A DNA stretch of 64,000 nucleotides from Kitasatospora sp. NBC_00240 (lineage in GTDB: Bacteria > Actinomycetota > Actinomycetes > Streptomycetales > Streptomycetaceae): positions 8,432,001 to 8,496,000 of the forward strand of contig NZ_JAPEMU010000001.1 of the NCBI RefSeq assembly GCF_026342405.1. Reading direction: 5' to 3'. The translations under genes and the position numbers were made by a program. The stretch's first letter is position 1. Every line of letters starts with the position of its first letter. This document shows, piece by piece, positions 25,104 through 33,419 of the stretch. The notes below the pieces were generated by a model. The model ran no database searches, was not told the origin of the DNA, and was given only the letters and a program-made list of their open reading frames with translations.

Positions 25104-25161
25104 GGCACTGCGTTCCCTGGCAAAGGGCACTGAGTGCCTTTACAGGTCGACACCGAGTGCC
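25104..25161. promoter_or_regulatory. Array of three TetR-type operators
   Basis: GGCACTGCGTTCC (25104-25116), the perfect palindrome GGCACTGAGTGCC (25126-25138) and GACACCGAGTGCC (25149-25161) have centres 22 and 23 bp apart, two helical turns. They match the sites at 24052-24087. The next gene starts more than 400 bp downstream. Confidence 0.65.
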
Positions 25162-25575
25162 ATATCGTCCGGAGGAGCGGGCCCCTCGGCCGTCGGCTCG
25201 GCGCGAGCGGCGGCCGAGTGGCCCGGTAGGCGGTGACGTCCCGTCGCGCCGTCCGTCGGTACTGGGAGGTACGGCATGGGACCGAGGACACCGGACCGGG
25301 ACGCCGGCCGCGGCATGCGGGACACGGGGGTGGCGGGCCGGTGCGACGGTCGTGGCCGCCTCGGATGCGCCGCAGGCTGACCCGTCCGTCCCCGTCGCAA
25401 CTCCGGAAGCCGTAGGGACGGCAAGAACCGCAGTACCCGGAGAGGTCCGGCACCGTGCCGGGCACTCCGGCGACATGGCACCCGGGAGCGGGCCCGTGGC
25501 GGGCAGCCCCGGCGCAGCTCCAGGCCACCCCACCGAGCCCGTCTTCCTGTTCTCCTCACCCCTCAAGGAGTCACC
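25162..25575. other. Long non-coding stretch downstream of the operator array
   Basis: No reading frame here looks like protein: the frames are Arg/Pro-rich with no ribosome sites. It could be a long leader of the DUF35 gene or the scar of a deleted gene that the operator array once controlled. Confidence 0.4.
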
Positions 25576-26061
25576 ATGGAACTCGCCGTTGCCACCCCCA
25601 CCGCCCCGGCCACCGGTGCGGGCACCGCCCTGGCCGACCTGCCCGTGGCCGAACCGGCCTTCCCCGGGGCCGAGTTGATCCACCTGCGGTGCCGCTGGTG
25701 CCGCGCCGCGACGGCGCCCACCTGCCTGCTCTGCCCGGTCTGCGGATCGGCCGACCTGCTGCGCGAGCGCGGCTCCGGCGCCGGCACCGTGCAGCGACTG
25801 CTGCCGGCCGCCCAGCGCGGACAGCACCGCCTGACCCCGTACGTGATCGCGCTGGACGAGGGTTTCACCGTCCGCGCGGCGGTGGTGGGCGCCCTGCCCG
25901 GCGCGGTCATCGCCGGCACCCGGGTCCAGTTGGCCGCCGTGACGGGCGCCGGACGGGTCCTCACCTTCCAGGTCTCCCCGGACCAGGTCTACGGCCACCT
26001 CCGGCAGCCGGCCCCGGCGGCGGGCCGGCACTCGGTCAGGTCCAGCTACTGGGACCTGTGA
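25576..26061 (+). CDS. Zn-ribbon OB-fold (DUF35) protein
   Basis: 161 residues. A rubredoxin-like zinc ribbon with paired cysteines (LRCRWCRAATAPTC, LLCPVCGSADLL) is followed by an OB fold (GAGTVQRLLP onward, VIALDEGFTVRAAVVGALPG). DUF35 proteins usually partner thiolases or HMG-CoA synthase-like enzymes and bind acyl-CoA. No thiolase is adjacent, so the partner is unknown. AAGGAG precedes the ATG. The TetR operator array lies upstream and may link it to acyl-CoA metabolism. Confidence 0.85.
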   Translation: MELAVATPTAPATGAGTALADLPVAEPAFPGAELIHLRCRWCRAATAPTCLLCPVCGSADLLRERGSGAGTVQRLLPAAQRGQHRLTPYVIALDEGFTVRAAVVGALPGAVIAGTRVQLAAVTGAGRVLTFQVSPDQVYGHLRQPAPAAGRHSVRSSYWDL

Positions 26062-26153
26062 CACCGCGCGTCGCCGACGGCCCTCGGTGAAGCGCGCCCG
26101 GCACACGGCGGCTGGGGCTGCCGGGTCCCGGGGCGTCCGGGGCTCACCGGGCC

Positions 26154-26603
26154 TCAGGGGCGGGGCGGCGTCAGGTGTTCGGCGAGCATCCAGAGGTCCG
26201 GCAGGGCGGCCGAGATCCGTTCCAGGGAGTCCGCCGGCAGGGCGGCCAGGGCGGTGGCGACGCCGAGGTGCAGGTTGGAGTCGATCTGCCGGCCGGTGTC
26301 GAGCAACGCGCGGGTCGGCCGGAGCTGCGCCGTCCGGCGGTCCTCCGGGTGCGGCGTACGGTCGAGGAGCCCGTCCCGTACCAGCAGGGTCACCAGCGTG
26401 CTGACGTTGTGCGGCTGCATGTGCAGTGCCTCGGCCGCGTCGCGGACGCTGATGCCGGGCTCGTCCAGGACCAGCTGCAGCAGTTCCACCTGGGCGGGGG
26501 GACGGACCTCTTCGCCGGTGGGCGGCCGCCCCGCCTGGTTCAGGACGCGGTGGAGCGTCCAGACCAGCCGGGTGAGTTCGGCGGGAACGTCACGGGTGCT
26601 CAT
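26154..26603 (-). CDS. MarR-family regulator
   Basis: 149 residues. The winged helix spans about 35-100: PAQVELLQLVLDEPGISVRD, AAEALHMQPHNVSTLVTLLV, then the wing GLLDRTPHPEDRRTAQLRPT. MarR proteins usually repress a divergent gene, often an exporter. Here only a small doubtful ORF lies divergent, with a palindrome at its start, so the original target may have been lost. Confidence 0.9.
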   Translation of the reverse strand: MSTRDVPAELTRLVWTLHRVLNQAGRPPTGEEVRPPAQVELLQLVLDEPGISVRDAAEALHMQPHNVSTLVTLLVRDGLLDRTPHPEDRRTAQLRPTRALLDTGRQIDSNLHLGVATALAALPADSLERISAALPDLWMLAEHLTPPRP

Positions 26604-26721
26604 GCTCGGATTTTACGTCTGAAGTGCGACGATCCGGCTCGGCCCATCCGTGGGCGCCGCCGCCGGACGGGTGCGGACTCCCTGGTGCCGAGGCTGTCTC
26701 CTGGGACAGGAGGGGCGTACC

Positions 26722-26895
26722 ATGCAAATGGCTCTAGCGATAGAGCGTTCCGCGCGGACAGCGGACGGGCGGCCTCTCCCGGAGCGGGCGGCCCGGACGT
26801 GCCGCGCGGGGGCGGACGCCCGGTCGGGAGTGGACCCGTGGAGGGACCCGGTCGGACGGCATCGCGCGCGCGGGTGCGGTCACCGGTTCAGGTGA
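26722..26895 (+). CDS. Doubtful small ORF divergent from marR
   Basis: 57 codons beginning MQMALAIERSARTADGRPLP. The ribosome site AGGAGGGG (26708-26715) with 6-bp spacing is excellent, but the rest of the product is low in complexity and has no recognisable domain. It could be the 5-prime end of a gene whose body was deleted, or a real small protein. Confidence 0.3.
   Translation: MQMALAIERSARTADGRPLPERAARTCRAGADARSGVDPWRDPVGRHRARGCGHRFR
26731..26746. promoter_or_regulatory. MarR-type palindrome
   Basis: GCTCTA-GCGA-TAGAGC is a perfect 6-bp inverted repeat with a 4-bp spacer, 128 bp from the MarR start and inside the first codons of the small divergent ORF. The position and symmetry fit a MarR operator. 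Confidence 0.5.
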
Positions 26896-27004
26896 CAGGC
26901 CCTTCCGTCGCGCGAGACGGCCGGCAGACCGTGGGGACGGGATGCCGGCCGTTCGTGTGCTCCGGGGCGACCTGAGCCGGAGGACGCCGATACCGGCCGC
27001 CGCG

Positions 27005-27058
27005 GGCCGGGGCCTGCCCGGTCCCCGTGAAGGCCGGGGCCTGCCCGGTACCCGTGAA
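27005..27058. repeat. Tandem 27-bp repeat, two copies
   Basis: Two 27-bp units beginning GGCCGGGGCCTGCCCGGT (27005-27031 and 27032-27058), one mismatch, plus the start of a third. They lie downstream of the ATPase stop. The rest of 26896-27129 holds no recognisable gene. Confidence 0.6.
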
Positions 27059-27129
27059 GGCCGGGGGCGGCCGGACGGGCCCGGTCCGGCCGTCGACCGC
27101 GACGGGTCGCCGCCGGCGTCCGGCAGCCG

Positions 27130-27984
27130 TTACGGGCGGTCGGTGTCCGGTGATCGCGCGTCCGGCGGCTCCGGGCTCGGCGCCGCGTCCTGGCCCGCAC
27201 CGACGTCCGCCGGGCCGAAGGCCGCCGTGGCGTGCTCCCGGGAGGTCCGGTCGAGCAGAAGCACCGAGGCGGTTTCCACCAAGGCGGCCGGCACCGGGCC
27301 CCGGGCGGGCGTGCGCCCGACGGCGGCCGGGTCCGCGGCCGCCGTGGCATCGCCCCCCTCGGGATCGCCCGGGACCGGGGGCGCCACGTCCCGCAGGAGT
27401 CGTTCCAGGCCCCGGCAGTGGCGCGCGAACACCCGGCGGGAGGCCCAGCGTCCGCGCTCCCGCTGCCCCGCCAGGGCGTCGGCGGGGCTCAGGTCCAGCA
27501 GGACCAGGTGCAGCTCGCGGCCGCGCCGGGCCGCGCCGGCGGCCAGCCAGCGGCGCAGCCACGGGCGGCTGCCGCAGTCGTGCACCAGGAGCGGGCCGCC
27601 CCGGCGCAGCGCCGCACGCAGCCACCGGAAGTGCACCAGCCGGGCCCACGGGCGGTAGACCGCGTAGGGGAGCCGGGCGGGCATCACGGATTCGCAGGCC
27701 AGGTGGACGTCCCGCGGGTCGATCACCGGCGCCGAGGCCGACCAGCGCCGCAGCAGGGTGCTCTTGCCGCTGCCGGGCAGGCCCGAGATCACCACCACGG
27801 CGTCCGGCGGGTAGCGCAGGACGGGCGTCGCGCCCGGGTGTCCGCGCAGGTCCAGCAGCCCGCGCGGGTACGGCGGGTCGGCCGCCTCGGCCGGTCCGCC
27901 GACCCCGTCGTGCGACGCGGTCCGCACTCCCGTCACACCTGCCCGTCTTGCACCGCGCACCGCTGCTCCCTGCCCCGAATCCAC
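27130..27984 (-). CDS. AAA-type P-loop ATPase / kinase-like protein
   Basis: 284 residues. Walker A is unmistakable: AVVVISGLPGSGKSTLLRRW near residues 63-82. LVHDCGSRPWLRR and LHLVLLDLSPADALAGQRER resemble the lid and DxD regions of small zeta-toxin or nucleotide-kinase-like P-loop proteins that phosphorylate small molecules. The C-terminal 80 residues are low complexity. The GTG at 27984 with AAGG upstream is likely; a GTG 16 codons later is possible. It is divergent from the first dre-like promoter. Confidence 0.75.
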   Translation of the reverse strand: MDSGQGAAVRGARRAGVTGVRTASHDGVGGPAEAADPPYPRGLLDLRGHPGATPVLRYPPDAVVVISGLPGSGKSTLLRRWSASAPVIDPRDVHLACESVMPARLPYAVYRPWARLVHFRWLRAALRRGGPLLVHDCGSRPWLRRWLAAGAARRGRELHLVLLDLSPADALAGQRERGRWASRRVFARHCRGLERLLRDVAPPVPGDPEGGDATAAADPAAVGRTPARGPVPAALVETASVLLLDRTSREHATAAFGPADVGAGQDAAPSPEPPDARSPDTDRP

Positions 27985-28050
27985 TGCTCACAGCCTTGCA
28001 CAGGGCGCCGCGGGGCCTCGAGGTGGGCGTTCCGCAGGCCGGGAAGCGCC

Positions 28051-28097
28051 TTGACGCGCCCACTGGTCTATGCCAATCTCCCACCAGGTCCGGACCT
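28051..28097 (+). promoter_or_regulatory. Promoter with two DasR-type (dre-like) sites, copy 1
   Basis: -35 TTGACG (28051-28056), 17-bp spacer, -10 CAATCT (28074-28079). The spacer carries TGGTCTATGCCA (28064-28075), 10 of 12 identical to the dre core TGGTCTAGACCA. Exactly 22 bp downstream lies the perfect palindrome AGGTCCGGACCT (28086-28097). An almost identical promoter is at 31645-31691. Tandem sites of this type overlap Streptomyces chitinase promoters and bind DasR, the N-acetylglucosamine-responsive repressor. Confidence 0.7.
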
Positions 28098-28178
28098 CTG
28101 CGGGTGATCCGGAGCCGGCACCGACCAAGTCTGACGTTCCGTCAGCACAGCCCGCAGCACGGGGAAGGATGGCTTGAC

Positions 28179-30104
28179 GTGGCCCTGGTGGCTCATGCGG
28201 CGGCGACCTCCTGCAGGCAGGGCGGGACTCTGCGATTCACGGTCACCGGGCAGGGCCCGGGCCTGGTCAGCGTCGAGGACGCGGTCGACGGCCGCCCGGT
28301 GCACCGCGCCGAGGTGAGCGCCGGGCCCTGGGAGCTGGCCGTCCCGCCGCACTGGCGCAGCTCGCTCTACCGGGCGGTTTTCACGCCGGGTGCCGGGGAG
28401 CGGAGCGAGGTCTGGTTCGTGGTCCGCCCGGCCGAACCGGGGGCGCGCTCGCGGATCCTGCTGTCCGTCCCCTTCGCCACCTGGCAGGCGTACAACCGCG
28501 CCGGTGTCCCCGGCGAGGGGCTCTACTGGACGGAGGACCCGGACCGCGCCGCCCGGGTCGCCTTCGACCGGCCCGGCGGCGGCCCGCCCCCCGAGCGCTG
28601 GGAGGCCGGACTGATGCGCTGGCTCCGCGCGTACGGCCCCGACGTCGAGTACTGCTCCAACCTCGACCTCCACCTCGACCCGCAGGCCCTCCTGCCCTAC
28701 CAGTTGCTGGTGGTCAACGGGCACGACGAGTACTGGACCTGGGAGATGCGCGACCGGGTCGAGGGCTTCGTCACCGCCGGCGGCAACCTGGCCGTCTTCG
28801 GCGCGAACACCGCCTGGTGGCAGATGCGGCTGGAGGACGGCGGCCGCACCATGGTCTGCTACCGGGACGCCGTCGCCGACCCGATGGCGGCCGTTGCGCC
28901 GGAGCGGGCCACCGTCGAATGGTCCAGCCACCCGGTCAACCGCCCGGAGAACAGCCTGACCGGACTCAGCTTCCGCCAGGGGGCCGGCTGTTGGGGCCCC
29001 GGCATGCCGCAGATGTACCGCGAGGCGTACACCGCGGCGTTCGCCGGACACTGGGTCTTCGAGGGCACCGGGCTGGCCGACGGGGACACCTTCGCCCTCG
29101 GCGGCCTCGGCTACGAGACCGACGCCGCCGAACTCGAATTCACCGACGGCGTCCCGGCCGCCACCGGCCGGGACGGCACCCCCGCCTCCTTCACCGTGCT
29201 GGCCACCGCCGACCTGCGGCACTGGGAGGCCCACGGACAGGGCGGCTGGGCCGTGATGGGCGTCTTCGACTCCGGCGCCGGCACGGTCTTCAACGCCGGT
29301 ACGGTCAACTGGGGCGCGGCGCTGGACGATCCGGTGGTCGACCGGATCACCCGCAATGTGCTCACCCGGCTCGCCGCCCCGGCCCGGGCGGGCCGGTGGA
29401 CCGCGATCGGTGTGGCCACCGGCGCCGCCGCGCTTGCCGGCGCCGGGTCCTGGCTCTTCGCCGTGCAGGCCGACGGCACCCTCGGGGTGCGCCGGGCAGG
29501 ACCGCAGAACCTGCCGCTGCGCCCGCTCGGGCCGGCCCCCGGCATCGTCGCGCTGGCCGCCCCCCGCGAGGCCGTCACCGGCGGACCGCTCACCCTGTAC
29601 GCGGCCGACGACACCGGCCGGCTGCTGCTGCGCCCGGCCCGCCCCGAGGCCGCCGACTGGACACCGGCCGGCCGCTGCCCGGCCGGCACCAGGGCGCTCG
29701 CCGCCTGCGACGGCCTGCTGTACGCGCTGGACGGCCGGGGCGCACTCTGGTCCGCGCCGCAGGGACTGCCGGCGGGTGCCGCGGCGCGCGACTGGACCTG
29801 CCTCGCCCCGCCGTCCGGGCTGCTCGCCCTCACCGCCGCCAACGGCCGGCTCTACGCGGTGGCGGACGACGACGTCCTGCTGCACCGGCGGCCCGGCGCG
29901 GCCGAGGGGTGGCAGCGGCTCGGGCCGGCCGGCGGCAGCGTGCTGCTGGCCGGGCAGGCGGGCCGTCTGGTCGGACTCGGCGCGGACGGCGTCCTGCGCA
30001 CCCGTGGCGTCCTTCCGGTCGGGGGAGTGCGGGTGGCCCCGGCGGCCGGCGCGGCCCGTCCGGCGGTGGTGGTCGGCGCCGCCCTGGACGGGACCAGGAC
30101 CTGA
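28179..30104 (+). CDS. N,N-dimethylformamidase beta-subunit-like protein with C-terminal propeller
   Basis: 641 residues with no signal peptide. The N-terminal 410 residues match the large-subunit C-terminal fold of dimethylformamidase (SVPFATWQAYNRAGVPGEGL, LLVVNGHDEYWTWEMRDRVE, GGNLAVFGANTAWWQMRLED, VMGVFDSGAGTVFNAGTVNW). The last 210 residues are a repeat-rich beta-propeller (WLFAVQADGTLGVRR, LYAVADDDVLLHRR). GTG at 28179 follows GGAAGGA. It is the first gene after the dre-like promoter. An amide-hydrolysing or amide-forming role is possible, since the family acts on C-N bonds; true activity is unknown. Confidence 0.8.
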   Translation: MALVAHAAATSCRQGGTLRFTVTGQGPGLVSVEDAVDGRPVHRAEVSAGPWELAVPPHWRSSLYRAVFTPGAGERSEVWFVVRPAEPGARSRILLSVPFATWQAYNRAGVPGEGLYWTEDPDRAARVAFDRPGGGPPPERWEAGLMRWLRAYGPDVEYCSNLDLHLDPQALLPYQLLVVNGHDEYWTWEMRDRVEGFVTAGGNLAVFGANTAWWQMRLEDGGRTMVCYRDAVADPMAAVAPERATVEWSSHPVNRPENSLTGLSFRQGAGCWGPGMPQMYREAYTAAFAGHWVFEGTGLADGDTFALGGLGYETDAAELEFTDGVPAATGRDGTPASFTVLATADLRHWEAHGQGGWAVMGVFDSGAGTVFNAGTVNWGAALDDPVVDRITRNVLTRLAAPARAGRWTAIGVATGAAALAGAGSWLFAVQADGTLGVRRAGPQNLPLRPLGPAPGIVALAAPREAVTGGPLTLYAADDTGRLLLRPARPEAADWTPAGRCPAGTRALAACDGLLYALDGRGALWSAPQGLPAGAAARDWTCLAPPSGLLALTAANGRLYAVADDDVLLHRRPGAAEGWQRLGPAGGSVLLAGQAGRLVGLGADGVLRTRGVLPVGGVRVAPAAGAARPAVVVGAALDGTRT

Positions 30105-30215
30105 GGGGCCGGTGCCCGCGGCGCAGGGCCACCGCCGCCCGCGTGGGCACGGGCCGGCCCGCAGCCGCGTGGCACCGGCGGGACGGACACTCGCACACAA
30201 GAGGAGCACAGGGGC

Positions 30216-31616
30216 ATGACGGAACGCGCGATCGGGCAGCAGGTCCGCCTGGAGAAGGTGGAGTTCGGCGGGCAGTCGTCCGGCACGGCGCCGCTGACCT
30301 GGGGCCAGCGGGCCACCTGGTCCGCGATCGACCGGACCAGGCCGGGGGACTGGTACTTCAACTTCTGCCGGACCATGCTGCTGCCCCGCCGGTACGACCT
30401 GCCGCAGGTGCTGGCGGCGATCCGCTTCGTGCTGGAGCGGCACGAGTCGCTGCGGACCAGACTGGTCGCGACCGACGGGGAACCGCGCCAGTCCACCAGT
30501 GCCGCCGGGGTGTTGGAGGTCGAGGTGCTGGAGGTCGCGGCCGGCGACCGGGAGGCGGGCGCCCGGGTGGCCGAGCGGTACGCGGCCCGGGGCTTCGACT
30601 ACGAGCGGGAGTGGCCGGTCCGGATCGCGGTGCTCACCAAGGGCGGGGTGCCCGCCGAACTCGTGCTGGCGTTCTGCCACCTGGCGGCCGACTACGAGGG
30701 CACCGGGTTCCTGCTGCGCGACGTACGGGCCGCGCTGGCCGGCCGGACCGCGGGCCTGCCGCCGGCCCCGCGCCCGTCCGAGCTGGCGCTGTATCAGGAG
30801 TCGCCAGAGGGGCGGAAGTTCGCCGAGGCGGCGGCCGCCCACTGGGAGCGCTCGTACCGCCGGATCCCGGTCTCGATGTTCACCGAGGGGCACCACGTGC
30901 CCGCCGAACCACGTTACCAGCGGATGGAGTTGCTCTCGCCCGCGCTCGCGGTGGCGGTCCCGGCGGTGGCCGCGCGGCTGGCCGTCAGTACCTCGACCGT
31001 GCTGCTGGCCGCGGCCGGCGCGGTGCTGCGCGACCGGACCGGGCACGACACCTGCGCGATGCTGGCGATCGCCGGCAACCGGGTCGCGCCTCCGACCAGG
31101 GAGATCGTCTCCACCATGTCGCTGGAGGCGCTGGTGGTGCTCCCGCTCGAAGGTGTGACGGGCTTCGAGGAGGCGGTCCGCGTCACCGGGCGGGCGGCGA
31201 TGGCGGGTTACCGGTTCGGCTCCTACGACGAGCGCGACCGGGACCGGGTGGTGGCCGCCGAGAGCGCGCGGCGGGGCGAGCCGGTGCACCCGTACTGCTG
31301 TGTCAACGACCTGCGCGGCGCGGGCCAGGGGGTGGGTGCGGACGGGGTGCCCACGGGCGTTCACCCGGGGGAGCTGCTGGAGCGGACGCGGCTGCTGGAG
31401 CTGTCCCCGCTGGAGCAGTTGAGCTGCCGGTTCTGCCTGCATTTCGCTGACGCGCCGGGCGCGTTGTCGATCCGGCTGACCGCGGACACCGGCTACCTCC
31501 CGCTGCCCGATCTGGCGCGGTTCCTGCGGGAGGCGGAGCGCCTGTTGGTCGCGGCCTACGACGGTGATGTGCCGCTGGCGGCGCTCGGCGTCGCCGGGCC
31601 GGCGAATCCGCAGTAG
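30216..31616 (+). CDS. Stand-alone condensation-domain protein
   Basis: 466 residues of the NRPS condensation / CoA-dependent acyltransferase fold: LTWGQRATWSAI (C1-like), VLERHESLRTRLV (C2), then the catalytic HHxxxDG region as AFCHLAADYEG, residues 154-160. The second His and the Asp are kept, but the first His is Cys and the final Gly is Tyr. NRPS C domains use the second His, so activity remains possible. GAGGAG precedes the ATG. With the ligase and carrier protein downstream it could join an acyl-carrier thioester to an amine or alcohol. Confidence 0.82.
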   Translation: MTERAIGQQVRLEKVEFGGQSSGTAPLTWGQRATWSAIDRTRPGDWYFNFCRTMLLPRRYDLPQVLAAIRFVLERHESLRTRLVATDGEPRQSTSAAGVLEVEVLEVAAGDREAGARVAERYAARGFDYEREWPVRIAVLTKGGVPAELVLAFCHLAADYEGTGFLLRDVRAALAGRTAGLPPAPRPSELALYQESPEGRKFAEAAAAHWERSYRRIPVSMFTEGHHVPAEPRYQRMELLSPALAVAVPAVAARLAVSTSTVLLAAAGAVLRDRTGHDTCAMLAIAGNRVAPPTREIVSTMSLEALVVLPLEGVTGFEEAVRVTGRAAMAGYRFGSYDERDRDRVVAAESARRGEPVHPYCCVNDLRGAGQGVGADGVPTGVHPGELLERTRLLELSPLEQLSCRFCLHFADAPGALSIRLTADTGYLPLPDLARFLREAERLLVAAYDGDVPLAALGVAGPANPQ

Positions 31617-31644
31617 CTCGCGGGCAGTTCCGGCCCGCGGATCC

Positions 31645-31691
31645 TTGACCCCCCAGATGGTCTATGCCAATCTCTCTGCAGGTCTGGACCA
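31645..31691 (+). promoter_or_regulatory. Promoter with two DasR-type (dre-like) sites, copy 2
   Basis: -35 TTGACC (31645-31650), 17-bp spacer, -10 CAATCT (31668-31673). TGGTCTATGCCA lies at 31658-31669 and AGGTCTGGACCA at 31680-31691, again offset by 22 bp. The layout is base-for-base that of copy 1 (28051-28097). It drives the ligase and probably the carrier-protein gene. Confidence 0.7.
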
Positions 31692-31752
31692 GTGCTCCTT
31701 GTCGAGGCGCCGGGGCCGACCGGGAAGAACAACGGGGAGAGTGGCAAGTTCC

Positions 31753-33276
31753 ATGCACAGAACCAGATCCGGCGACCCCGGGAGCGCCTTGGCGCGGACG
31801 TCCGCGGGGACGATGCACGGGTTGCTGGAGGCCAGATCGCAGACCCAGCCCGACCGGGTGGCGATCGCCACCGACGACGGCCGGTCACTGACCTTCGCCG
31901 GCTGGCACGAGCGCTCGACCGCCGCCGCCCAGGCCCTGATCGGGCGCGGGATCCGCCCCGGTGACCGGGTCGGGCTGCTCTTCGGACTCCGCAGCTGGCC
32001 CGAATTCGCGCTCGGCTACTGCGCGGTGACCAAGGCCGGCGCGGTCGCGGTACCCATCTCCGAGCGCCAGCCGGCCGAGGCCGTCCGCCACCTGCTCGAC
32101 CACTGCGGGGCGACCGGCCTGATCGCCGCGCCGGAGACCGCCCGGCCCGACGGGCCCTGGTGGACCTGCCACCTCGAAGAGCTGGAGGCCGAGGCCCCCG
32201 CCGACCCGACGGAGCTGCCCGAGGTCACCGCCGCCGACCTGGCCCAGGTGCTCTACACCTCCGGAACCACCGGACGGCCCAAGGGCGTCGCCGCCACCCA
32301 CGGCAACCTCACGTACGGCACCCGGCCCACCGCCCGGCACCGGCCGCTGGCCCACTCCGAGCAGTTCCTGCACTCCTTCGCGGTCGGCACCAACGCCGGG
32401 CAGACCATGCTGGTCAACGCCCTCGACGCGCACGCCGGCGCCTTGGTCGCCACCCACTTCACCCCCGGCCGGTTCGCCCGGCTGATCGAACAGCGGGCCG
32501 TCGGCAGCGTGTTCGTGGTCCCCGCGATGGCCGCCGAGCTGCTGCACGCCAAGGTGCAGACCCGTTTCGACCTCTCCTGCGTCCGGCTGCTCGGCTCCAC
32601 CGCCGCCGCACTGCCGCCCAAGGTCGCCACCGGGCTCACCGAGGCCTTCCCCCGGGCCACCGTGGTCAACTACTACACCTCCACCGAGGCGGCGCCGGCC
32701 CAGACGGCGATGATCTACGACCCGGCCCGCCCGACCGCGCTCGGCCGCCCGGCCCAGGGCGCCGTGATGGTGGCGGGCCCCGACGGTCGCCCGCTGCCGG
32801 CCGGCGAGAGCGGCGACGTCCATCTGCGCTCGCCCGGCGCCCAGCGGCACTACTACCGCGACGCCGAGGCCGGCACCGAGGTCTTCCGCACCGGCTGGGT
32901 GCGGATGGGCGACATCGGCTTCCTGGACCAGGACGGCTACCTGCACCTCGTCGACCGCGAGTCCGACGTCATCAAGTCCGGTGCCCACAAGGTCTCCACG
33001 CTCCAGGTGGAGGCCGCCGCCCTGGAGCATCCGGCCGTCGCGGAGGTGGCCGTGGTCGGCCTCCCGCACCCGGTGCTGGGGATGAGCGTCGCCGCGGCCG
33101 TCGTCCCGGCCGCCGACGTGCCCTTCGACGCCGCCGAACTGCGCGCCTTCCTCGCCGGCCGGCTGGCCGCGCACGAGATCCCGACCCGGATCGCCACTTT
33201 CGGCGAACTGCCGCGCAACGAGGGCGGAAAGCCGCTCAAGCGGGCGCTGCGCGACCTGCTGGCCGCACCCGCCTGA
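31753..33276 (+). CDS. Acyl-AMP ligase / acyl-CoA synthetase-family adenylating enzyme
   Basis: 507 residues of the ANL superfamily. The P-loop is at 168-178 (YTSGTTGRPKG), YYTSTEAAPAQTAMIYD is the A5 region, GWVRMGDIGFLDQDGYLHLV and DRESDVIKSGAHKVS are A7-A8, and catalytic K493 is in NEGGKPLKRALRD. It activates a carboxylic acid as acyl-AMP; the target is probably the carrier protein encoded next. The specificity pocket does not look like a standard amino-acid A domain. ATG 31753 follows GGGGAGA at a long spacing; the later ATG at 31813 is an alternative start. Confidence 0.88.
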   Translation: MHRTRSGDPGSALARTSAGTMHGLLEARSQTQPDRVAIATDDGRSLTFAGWHERSTAAAQALIGRGIRPGDRVGLLFGLRSWPEFALGYCAVTKAGAVAVPISERQPAEAVRHLLDHCGATGLIAAPETARPDGPWWTCHLEELEAEAPADPTELPEVTAADLAQVLYTSGTTGRPKGVAATHGNLTYGTRPTARHRPLAHSEQFLHSFAVGTNAGQTMLVNALDAHAGALVATHFTPGRFARLIEQRAVGSVFVVPAMAAELLHAKVQTRFDLSCVRLLGSTAAALPPKVATGLTEAFPRATVVNYYTSTEAAPAQTAMIYDPARPTALGRPAQGAVMVAGPDGRPLPAGESGDVHLRSPGAQRHYYRDAEAGTEVFRTGWVRMGDIGFLDQDGYLHLVDRESDVIKSGAHKVSTLQVEAAALEHPAVAEVAVVGLPHPVLGMSVAAAVVPAADVPFDAAELRAFLAGRLAAHEIPTRIATFGELPRNEGGKPLKRALRDLLAAPA

Positions 33277-33419
33277 CCGGCGGCCGGCCCTGCGGGCGGC
33301 CGGTCAGGCGGCCCGGGACCCGGGCTTGCGGGCCGGGGAACCCGCCCCTGGCCCCACCCGCCCTGCGTTTTCGACTTCCCGACCGTGGCCGGCACCGCCG
33401 AGGCCGTCAAGGAGCAAAC

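Noticed and set aside
27027..30104. 1025-codon frame including the dimethylformamidase-like gene
   Set aside because: The first 384 codons are antisense to the ATPase gene and cross a promoter; the real start is the GTG at 28179.
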